64,000 nucleotides of DNA, taken from Pestalotiopsis fici W106-1 (taxonomy: Eukaryota; Ascomycota; Sordariomycetes; Amphisphaeriales; Sporocadaceae). The notes below the pieces were generated by a model. The model searched no databases and was not told the DNA's origin. It saw only the letters and a program-made list of their open reading frames with translations. This document shows, one piece after another, positions 56,071-64,000 of this stretch. The position numbers and the translations under genes are program-made. The DNA lies in NCBI RefSeq assembly GCF_000516985.1, contig NW_006917107.1, forward strand, positions 1-64,000, written 5' to 3'. Every line of letters starts with the position of its first letter. Position 1 is the stretch's first letter.

Positions 56071-59022
56071 ATGGATCGTAATGGCGGAAACTTCAGCCCA
56101 AAGCGGCGCAAGCTCGACTTTAACCCTCTGAGATCCGATGATCGATACGCCTCCCTGCCGAATAGGTCCTCACGAACAGGCGCCGGCAAGGCGGCATCGC
56201 GCGAATCCAAGCCGAAACAGCAAGAGTTCGACACTCCCGAGCCGCTGGTGCCCGAAGATGACCAGAATGCACTGGACCGGGATTGGTATCTCGGCGACGA
56301 GAACGGGCACACTTTTGGCGATGAGTCGCATGACCCCTTTGCCTCGTACGACTCGTCATGGGTCGAGCAGCGACACCGCGAGCAGGACATGGTGGAGAAG
56401 AAGGCTGGACAGAAGCATCTGAACGCACGACAACTGCAACGGCAGAAGGATAATGACGCCTGGGAGACCAACCGCATGTTGACATCCGGTGTTGCTCAGC
56501 GGAGATTCGGTGACGACTTTGAGGATGACGACGAAGGCACAAGAGTCCATCTTTTGGTGCACGACCTCAAGCCTCCATTCCTGGATGGCAGGACAGTGTT
56601 CACGAAGCAATTGGATCCTGTGCCTGCTGTTCGGGATTATCAAAGCGACATGGCCGTATACAGTCGAAAGGGCAGCCGTGTTGTTAAGGAACGGAGACAG
56701 CAGAGAGAAAGGCAACGCCAAGCACAAGAAGCTACGAATATGGCTGGCACAAATTTGGGCAATATCATGGGAATCAAGGAGGACGATGGCGATAGCGCAC
56801 TACCAATCGCTGCAGAGGATGAAACTGGCAAGACGGGGGGCAACAAATTCAGCGAACACATGAAAAAGAGTGAGGGCGCTTCCGACTTCAGCAAAAGCAA
56901 GACCCTCAGGGAACAACGAGAATATTTGCCTGCTTTTGCAGTGAGGGAAGACCTAATGAGGGTGATTTCAGACAACCAAGTCACCATCGTGGTTGGTGAA
57001 ACAGGCTCGGGAAAGACGACACAGCTTGCGCAATTCTTATACGAAGATGGGTACGGAAATCGGGGCATGATTGGCTGTACACAACCTCGAAGAGTCGCTG
57101 CCATGAGCGTGGCGAAACGTGTCGCCGAGGAAATGGAAGTGAAGCTGGGAAGTACGGTGGGATATGCAATCCGTTTCGAGGACTGCACAAGCGATGAGAC
57201 CGTCATCAAATATATGACCGACGGTATTCTGTTAAGAGAGTCACTCAACGAGCAGGATCTAGATCGGTATTCCTGTGTCATTATGGATGAAGCCCATGAA
57301 AGAGCTCTCAATACAGACGTATTGATGGGTCTTTTCAAGAAAATCCTGCAACGGCGGACCGATCTCAAACTCATCGTCACTTCAGCCACTATGAATTCGA
57401 AGCGCTTTTCCGAGTTTTTCGGAGGTGCGCCTGAGTTCTTCATTCCAGGACGGACTTTTCCAGTTGACGTCATGTTTCACGGATCATCAGTTGAGGATTA
57501 CGTTGATGCAGCCGTTCAACAAGCCCTTAGGATCCATGTTTCAATGGCGGCGGGGGATATTCTGATCTTTATGACTGGCCAGGAAGACATTGAATGCACG
57601 TGCGAACTACTCCGGGAAAGACTGGATGCATTGAATGATCCGCCAAAGTTGAGCATTCTGCCGATTTACAGTCAAATGCCGGCAGATCTGCAAGCAAAAA
57701 TCTTTGACCGTGCAGCACCTGGTGTCCGCAAATGCATCGTTGCCACCAATATTGCGGAAACAAGTCTGACTGTTGATGGTATCATGTATGTGGTGGATGC
57801 CGGCTACTCGAAACTCAAGGTGTACAACCCCAGGATGGGTATGGATACTTTACAGATTACACCAATCTCCCAAGCAAACGCAGGCCAGCGTGCTGGACGT
57901 GCCGGAAGAACTGGACCGGGAAAGGCCTTCAGACTATTCACCGAAAAGGCTTTCAAGGACGAGCTTTACACCGCTACCATTCCCGAAATCCAGCGAACGA
58001 ATCTGAGCAACACCGTACTGCTGTTGAAATCTCTCGGAGTGAGGGATCTTTTGGACTTCCACTTTATGGACCCTCCACCTCAAGATGTGATCACCACATC
58101 GCTGTTCGACCTATGGGCTCTTGGTGCTTTGGACAATATTGGAGAGCTGACCGATCTGGGTGCGAAGATGAACGCCTTTCCCATGGACCCGCCCCTGGCC
58201 AAGCTATTGATCATGTCTGAGGAATATGGCTGTAGCGAGGAAATGGTAACCATTGTCGCCATGCTCTCCGTTCCCAACGTGTTCTACCGCCCTAAAGAGC
58301 GCCAGGAAGAGTCAGATGCTGCACGTGAGAAGTTCTTCGTTCCCGAGTCAGATCACTTGACTTACCTTCACGTTTACTCGCAATGGAGATCAAATGGCTA
58401 TTCTGACGGCTGGTGCACGCGTCACTTTTTGCATCCCAAGTCACTCCGCCGAGCCAAGGAGATCCGCGATCAGCTTCTTGACATTATGAAGATGCAAAAG
58501 ATGGAAATGATCTCCTGTGGGACTGACTGGGACGTCATTCGAAAGTGTATTTGTTCTGGTTACTACCACCAGGCTGCAAAGGTCAAGGGCATTGGCGAGT
58601 ACGTCAACCTGAGAACGTCGGTCACGGTACAATTACACCCAACGTCAGCATTATATGGACTCGGCTTCCTGCCCGACTATGTAGTCTATCACGAGCTTAT
58701 TCTCACGAGCAAGGAATACATGTCTACTGTCACCTCGGTTGACCCTCATTGGTTGGCTGAGTTGGGTGGCGTATTCTATTCAGTGAAAGAGAAGGGGTAC
58801 TCGGCAAGAGAGAAACGTATTACCGAAACAGAGTTCAACAGGAAGATGGAGATTGAGGCGCAGATGGCGGCGGATAAGCAGAAAGAGCAAGATCGCCTGC
58901 TCGCAGAGCAGCAAACTAGTACGGTCAAGAAAGCCGTCAACGGAACAAAGGATGAGAAGAAAATCAAGACAAGTGGTGCAGTCAAGAAGCCAGTTGTGAA
59001 GAGAAAGGGCAGAGGTTTTTAA
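56071..59022 (+). CDS. PRP16: DEAH-box ATP-dependent RNA helicase PRP16
   Basis: Spliceosomal ATPase that remodels the spliceosome after the first catalytic step. Single exon, 983 residues. The N-terminal 290 residues are charged and disordered, containing the conserved DRDWY segment. The helicase core follows: motif [10 protein letters not shown] (about 309), [13 protein letters not shown], motif II DEAH (406-409), motif [28 protein letters not shown] and motif [14 protein letters not shown] (about 606). The HA2/ratchet and OB-fold regions continue to about 930, with a basic C-terminal tail ending KRKGRGF. Length and motif set match PRP16/DHX38 better than PRP2, PRP22 or PRP43. Large open frames on the opposite strand are codon shadows. 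Confidence 0.95.
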   Translation: MDRNGGNFSPKRRKLDFNPLRSDDRYASLPNRSSRTGAGKAASRESKPKQQEFDTPEPLVPEDDQNALDRDWYLGDENGHTFGDESHDPFASYDSSWVEQRHREQDMVEKKAGQKHLNARQLQRQKDNDAWETNRMLTSGVAQRRFGDDFEDDDEGTRVHLLVHDLKPPFLDGRTVFTKQLDPVPAVRDYQSDMAVYSRKGSRVVKERRQQRERQRQAQEATNMAGTNLGNIMGIKEDDGDSALPIAAEDETGKTGGNKFSEHMKKSEGASDFSKSKTLREQREYLPAFAVREDLMRVISDNQVTIVVGETGSGKTTQLAQFLYEDGYGNRGMIGCTQPRRVAAMSVAKRVAEEMEVKLGSTVGYAIRFEDCTSDETVIKYMTDGILLRESLNEQDLDRYSCVIMDEAHERALNTDVLMGLFKKILQRRTDLKLIVTSATMNSKRFSEFFGGAPEFFIPGRTFPVDVMFHGSSVEDYVDAAVQQALRIHVSMAAGDILIFMTGQEDIECTCELLRERLDALNDPPKLSILPIYSQMPADLQAKIFDRAAPGVRKCIVATNIAETSLTVDGIMYVVDAGYSKLKVYNPRMGMDTLQITPISQANAGQRAGRAGRTGPGKAFRLFTEKAFKDELYTATIPEIQRTNLSNTVLLLKSLGVRDLLDFHFMDPPPQDVITTSLFDLWALGALDNIGELTDLGAKMNAFPMDPPLAKLLIMSEEYGCSEEMVTIVAMLSVPNVFYRPKERQEESDAAREKFFVPESDHLTYLHVYSQWRSNGYSDGWCTRHFLHPKSLRRAKEIRDQLLDIMKMQKMEMISCGTDWDVIRKCICSGYYHQAAKVKGIGEYVNLRTSVTVQLHPTSALYGLGFLPDYVVYHELILTSKEYMSTVTSVDPHWLAELGGVFYSVKEKGYSAREKRITETEFNRKMEIEAQMAADKQKEQDRLLAEQQTSTVKKAVNGTKDEKKIKTSGAVKKPVVKRKGRGF

Positions 59023-59630
59023 AATTGGATCATATAGCGGATCACTTTGGATATAGAACAAGATGAAATGAAATACTTGATGTTTCCTCCCTTTTTTCTT
59101 GCTTCTTCTTTTGTTTTTGGCGAGGTAATCGTGATATCATCTCACTGTGAAGCCTCCATGCTGAACATCTGTTCGAATTGTTTGCTGTTTCTCTGATTTT
59201 TTTTATTTTTTTTTCAAAATTTCTTTTTAATTCTCCCTTCATAGGAATACCAAGAAGAACAATTTGCAAAGAAAGAACAAAAAGCGAATCATTTATATTT
59301 ACGATGCGTAAGACGTCAACTGAGAAGTCGTTTGTAGAAGAGTACTATTAGCGTAGCGCTTTTGCTTGGCCATGAATTTCCACTAATTTAAGGCTAGGCC
59401 CGAGCTCCAAACCTTTGGCGCAGCTGGACAACTCTCTCAGCTCCCCCGTAAACCGTGTCCAGACCCTCTGTGAACGCGACACAGCAACCCCCGGATTCCC
59501 CCTTATCGCCAACTTCATCCATTCCTTTGCGCCTGCACGCCGACAATCCAGCAGACCTTTCGATTCTTCTCCGAACTCCCATTGCGATTCCATCCTTTCG
59601 ATATTTTATTCATTTCATCTGTTTGATACA
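59023..59630. other. Intergenic PRP16 - DPM1
   Basis: Contains the PRP16 3' flank, with T-rich and A-rich runs around 59090-59290, and a pyrimidine-rich DPM1 5' leader near 59500-59630. No other gene was seen. Confidence 0.45.
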
Positions 59631-60451
<821 letters not shown>

Positions 60452-60716
60452 GGTTGAAATCTCACGTCGAAGGAACAGGGTGGATTGCAAGAATTACACC
60501 AGCCAGGGGAGTTAGCTGGACGAATTTTCAAGATGTACAACAGGAACACGAGGACTGCCTGGCGTTAGGACGGCTTGTGTTTACATCTTCTGCTGATGAC
60601 ACTACTAATATACAAGGCCAAAGCAGGCCGCAATTTGCCAGTACTCAATTCTTTTGTGACCCAGGTCTATATTCAAATGTTTATTGTATAATACGCTTTT
60701 GCACATCTTGGACCCG
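60452..60716. other. Convergent 3' intergenic region
   Basis: 3' flanks of DPM1 and the SDR gene. Nothing else was seen. Confidence 0.4.
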
Positions 60717-61669
60717 TTACATGTTGCGACCACCAGTGACCATAATGGTCTGGCCAGTCACGTACGAGAACAGCGGGCTTACGATAGCCAATATGGCACT
60801 GGCAGCCTCGGTCGGCGATCCAGGCCTCCTCAGGGGAATATCCGCATACAACTGAGGTCCAGCCGCTGCCTTTTGAGCCTCCGGGATGCCCAGCGCAATC
60901 TTCTCGCCATTGGGTCCCGTGATAAAGGCACCCTTCTCCTTGGCTTGGGTGAGCCGCGTTTCAATATGACCATAGGCAATGGTGTTGACCCTGACGCCAA
61001 AGTTTGGTCCCCATTCCTTGGCGATGGCTTTGGTGAGACCAGTAACGCCGGCCTTGGCAAAGGCGTAGTTGGCCTGGCCGGCATTGCCGTGGACGCCGCT
61101 GGTGGATGAAATGTTGACAATGCTGCGGGGCTCGCCGTCCTTGACGCGGAAGTAGGGCGAGGCCTCGCGTATGAGCCGGAACGGCGCCGTGCCGTGGAGC
61201 GCGACGATGGCATCCCACTGCTTGTCCGTTGTCTTGTGGATGACGCCGTCCCACGTGTAGCCGGCGTTGTTGACAATGATGTGAATCTTACCGCCTCCAA
61301 ACTCGGCTGCCTTGGCTACCAGTGTCTTAATGTAGGCCGAGTCCAGCATGTCGCCCGGAACTGCCAGAGCCTTGCCGCCGCCGGTGTTGATGCTGTCTGC
61401 TACGGATTGTGCCTTTGCTACAGACGGAATATGTGTAAGCGAATATGATCCATTGAACCATGACGAGAGTCGGAGGCTGATATGCTCCTGTGCAGTCACG
61501 TACCACCGTCAATATCTGAAACAATAACCTTGGCTCCCTCATTGGCGAACAGACGAGCTGCCTCGGCGCCAATGCCCTGTCCGCTGCCAGTGATAATGGC
61601 CGTCTGGCCAGCGAGCAGCCCCTTGGGAAAGTTGAGCTGCCCGTACAACTGCTTTAGACGATCCGCCAT
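60717..61669 (-). CDS. FabG-like short-chain dehydrogenase/reductase
   Basis: NAD(P)H-dependent SDR resembling 3-oxoacyl-reductase-type fungal proteins. Exon 1 is 61669-61504, an 86-bp intron lies at 61503-61418 (donor GTACGT), and exon 2 is 61417-60717, giving 288 residues. Motifs: ITGSGQGIGAEAA cofactor loop, NNAGY, NISSTSG and YAFAK (catalytic YxxxK); the late GPNGEKIALGIP loop is typical of this subgroup. A second possible donor three bases upstream would remove one residue. No peroxisomal targeting signal: the C-terminus is TGGRNM. Substrate not inferable. Confidence 0.9.
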
Positions 61670-62466
61670 GATGTTTATTTGAGTGTTATTCTATTGGTTT
61701 CTCGGGTATATGAATATAGAATAAAAAAATGGAAATATGGAGAAAGATTTCAATTCGTTTACACTTAGTCCGCTACGACTTCATTTTATCATGACTTTCT
61801 GCGGGGCAGTTGGAGTTCCTACCCCGGATTTTCTCAAGGCTGCCGAGGTTCCCCGCGGCATCAACCAGTCAAGCCAGTGTCGGTGCCGCGGCGTACGGTG
61901 ATGTATATTCGTTGAGAGCTTGCGAGATATTGCGAGATTTAACAAGTCTGTTGCAATGAGCTATCGACACAAGTACAGTATGTAAATTGTACTCTTTGAC
62001 GACAGGAATTGATCCGCCTCGTTGTGACTATATCTCTAGCGGTTCTGGAATGCTTGCTGCAGCATCAACTCTAGCACTTGGGGGGCCTGCAGTTATCACA
62101 CGCTCTCGCAATTCGTCAGAAGCGAGATGACTTTTGTTGAATTGTAAAAATTACTGCTCTAAGATGACCCAAATGAAACTGTGAATGCCTGACGAGAACA
62201 AGTCCTTGGCATCTCGAATCAACGGCTGAAATATGGCCAGCTATAACATTGACTGAGAGACGGGAACCACTGGCATGGATCTCCCCTGGCACTTGGCTAG
62301 TTCCGCTTATTGTTTACACACCATGCGATAAGATTAAGCTAAGCTACCGAGCAATTCAACCCCGCCAAACGACGGTGCATTTGGCAGCCTCATCTCCTTG
62401 AATCTTGGACCGTCAGCTCTTTCTTTTTCCCATTACGAGTTTGACTCGTCATAGCATGTCTTGAGA
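61670..62466. other. Divergent intergenic region
   Basis: 0.8 kb between the SDR and the RGG-protein genes, holding both promoters. Nothing else was recognised. Confidence 0.4.
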
Positions 62467-63468
62467 ATGCGTGGACGAGGTGGACGCGGCGGTGCCAGGG
62501 GAGGTTATCGCGGCGGCAAAGCACCATCATCTGCCCCATGGAGCCGCCTGAAGCCAGTCGAGCTCGATCCGCTAGAAGCCATGGGACTGCCCTCAAAGGG
62601 TGATGACAGACTGCTGGACCTCAAAACCCAAGAACGATACTATACAAAGATTGTTGAGCGCTACATGACCTTCTGCTCCGACGCTGGCGAACGAGAAGAA
62701 CTACTACGACGCTTTGCTTCACTCAACTTGACGACACAAAACCCGTATCCCAACGACAAGACAACAACCACACATGCACAATCAACGCCTCACTTGACAT
62801 CTGCGAGACCGCATCCTCATCATGCTACCACCGCCCCTCCCGGAGTGCCGCTCAAACCATCGGGGATTTCGAGCAACACCAAGGGTCTTTCCGACGTCCT
62901 TGCGGCCCTGAGGAAATTGCGCGAGGGCATAGTCGCATCAAAGCGCGCCGACGACTTTGCCGTGCAGGCATACCTGTTCTGCATACGGTTGGCGGTGCTC
63001 GTCAAAAACCCCGAAACCTACCATCCATCGATCTTGCATCTCCTGCGCCGCATACACCCCCGGCACCCGATGACGAGCATCGAGACGAGCGAGGTGGTGG
63101 GCTACTTGATCCTAGATACGGCGTGTCGTCGTAGCGACCTCGCTGAGGCTTACACCCTACGACATCGGTACAGGCTGCGGGATCCCAAGGTGGACGGCGT
63201 GCTGGAGGCGCTGACGCACGACAACTACATGCTGTTGAAGCGGCTACGCATGAGCGCCGACGGGCACAAGGCCAAGCTGCTCGAGTACGCCGAGGAGGCC
63301 ATGCGGCGACACGCGCTGAAGTGCTTTGGTCGCAGCTATCTGAGCGTGGACTTGGCCTTTCTCGAAAAGTGCACCGACGCCAATTGGATGGACCTGATCA
63401 GCAACGAAAAGGTTGGCTGGGAACTAGAGGGCAGCATGGTTGTCATTAGAAAGGTCAAGGGTAGGTAA
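62467..63468 (+). CDS. CSN8/PSMD8/eIF3K-like protein with RGG N-terminus
   Basis: 333 residues, single exon; ATG at 62467. The first 20 residues are an RGG/RG-rich motif (RGRGGRGGARGGYRGG), suggesting RNA binding. A linker with His/Thr/Pro-rich sequence follows (about 100-145). The C-terminal half is helical, ending in a winged-helix-like segment: GYLILDTACRRSDLAEAYTL, LLEYAEEAMRRHALKCFGRSY, LSVDLAFLEKC and VGWELEGSMVVIRK. This layout matches the CSN8/PSMD8/eIF3K (PCI-related) superfamily seen in proteasome lid, COP9 signalosome, eIF3 and SAC3-type mRNA export proteins. Which complex it joins cannot be decided; the RGG tail favours an RNA-linked role. Confidence 0.75.
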   Translation: MRGRGGRGGARGGYRGGKAPSSAPWSRLKPVELDPLEAMGLPSKGDDRLLDLKTQERYYTKIVERYMTFCSDAGEREELLRRFASLNLTTQNPYPNDKTTTTHAQSTPHLTSARPHPHHATTAPPGVPLKPSGISSNTKGLSDVLAALRKLREGIVASKRADDFAVQAYLFCIRLAVLVKNPETYHPSILHLLRRIHPRHPMTSIETSEVVGYLILDTACRRSDLAEAYTLRHRYRLRDPKVDGVLEALTHDNYMLLKRLRMSADGHKAKLLEYAEEAMRRHALKCFGRSYLSVDLAFLEKCTDANWMDLISNEKVGWELEGSMVVIRKVKGR

Positions 63469-63907
63469 ATCATTGTGGGCTCTTCTACGGGACGGCGTTT
63501 AGGTAGCTCAAAGGGCAACATATATATCTATACCCCGCGGGAATATTAAATCATGTGGTGCTATTCACGGCGTTTCTTGTTTGCAATATCATCCCTTAAT
63601 TTGTGTTGTTTCTGAAAGATAGCGGATCCCAATTAGCGGTTGGAATAAGTCATTGTGCGCCTATGTTCCAGGCAGCCTCCAACTCGAGGCCCCAACGGCA
63701 CCATGCACTTTCTATGAGTCATCATACTTCAAAACAACAGGCATGAGCCACATGCACCTGTATTCAGGCTGGCCACGATGGTGAATCCTCATCTATGCAT
63801 GCCCCATTTGGCTTTAGTAGCTCCGCATTTGACCATCAAACTGTGTCCACTCTGATTACGCTATATAGAGGTGTATAGAAACCCTCTCGCACCAACAAAG
63901 TAAGCCC
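63469..63907. other. Intergenic region before tRNA
   Basis: 3' flank of the RGG protein gene and upstream region of the tRNA. Nothing else was seen. Confidence 0.4.
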
Positions 63908-63991
63908 ATTCTGTTAGTGTAGGGGTTAGCACGTGGGATTTTGAGGATGACCTGATTTCCCGAGTCCCCGGTTCGAATCCGGGACGGAATG
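63908..63991 (+). tRNA. tRNA-Gln (TTG), with a 12-nt intron
   Basis: A cloverleaf can be drawn: acceptor ATTCTGT/ACGGAAT (7 bp, one wobble), D-arm GTGT/GCAC with loop AGGGGTTA, anticodon stem TGGGA/TCCCG, T-arm CCCGG/CCGGG with loop TTCGAAT, discriminator G. The 19 nt between the anticodon stem strands resolve as a 7-nt loop (TTTTGA + T) and a 12-nt intron after position 37, giving anticodon TTG. Internal promoter boxes are clear: A box TAGTGTAGGGG and B box GGTTCGAATCC. The anticodon depends on placing the intron at the canonical site. Confidence 0.75.
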
Positions 63992-64000
63992 TATCCAGAA

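Noticed and set aside
56640..57473. 277-codon ORF antisense to PRP16
   Set aside because: Frame shadow of a long, codon-biased coding exon; the real protein is on the other strand.

Overview
The window is nuclear DNA of a filamentous ascomycete, probably a Sordariomycete and perhaps Hypocreales. The evidence is short spliceosomal introns (mostly 50-100 bp, GTRNGT...CTAAC/CTGAC...YAG), HET-domain and CYP genes, a GH35/GH3/GH16 set, and AT-rich blocks in which CpA is almost gone while CpG survives. That last signature is repeat-induced point mutation (RIP). Species cannot be fixed by reading alone. Gene models below were built by hand-joining exons; splice sites were chosen so that frame, family motifs and intron consensus agree.

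Region 1 (1-~15.2 kb) is an accessory zone broken up by retroelements. A RIPed LTR (541-809) cuts off the 3' end of a Baeyer-Villiger-type flavin monooxygenase gene. An unmutated solo copy of the same LTR (2734-3003, target duplication GCAC) splits a HET-domain pseudogene. An intact small ABM-type monooxygenase, a secreted EGF/beta-propeller protein and an intact cytochrome P450 follow. A complete but RIP-destroyed Ty1/copia element (9809-15187; 206-bp LTRs, target duplication AAGTC) closes the block.

Region 2 (15.7-~44.5 kb) mixes oxidoreductases and carbohydrate-active enzymes: an SDR pseudogene with two stop codons of CpA-to-TpA type, an intact SDR, a GH35 beta-galactosidase, a PLP trans-sulfuration enzyme, a membrane-anchored polysaccharide deacetylase, a GH3 pseudogene with two in-frame stops, a CorA-like membrane protein, a protein-kinase-like gene with an in-frame 24-bp tandem repeat, an intact secreted GH3, a disordered acidic protein and a secreted GH16 glucanase-type enzyme. 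The secreted glycosidases suggest beta-glucan/beta-galactan use, but they are not organised as an obvious co-regulated cluster.

Region 3 (44.5-53.9 kb) is gene-poor. It holds one conserved hypothetical gene with a very long upstream region and a RIP-damaged pogo/Tc5-like DNA transposon (50444-52566, TA duplication). Region 4 (53.9-64 kb) is a compact housekeeping block: PWP1 and PRP16 sharing a divergent promoter, DPM1, an SDR, a CSN8/PSMD8-like RGG protein and an intron-containing tRNA, probably tRNA-Gln. The most informative observations are the RIP/transposon history and its effect on neighbouring genes. I did not find convincing evidence for a wholly new biological system.
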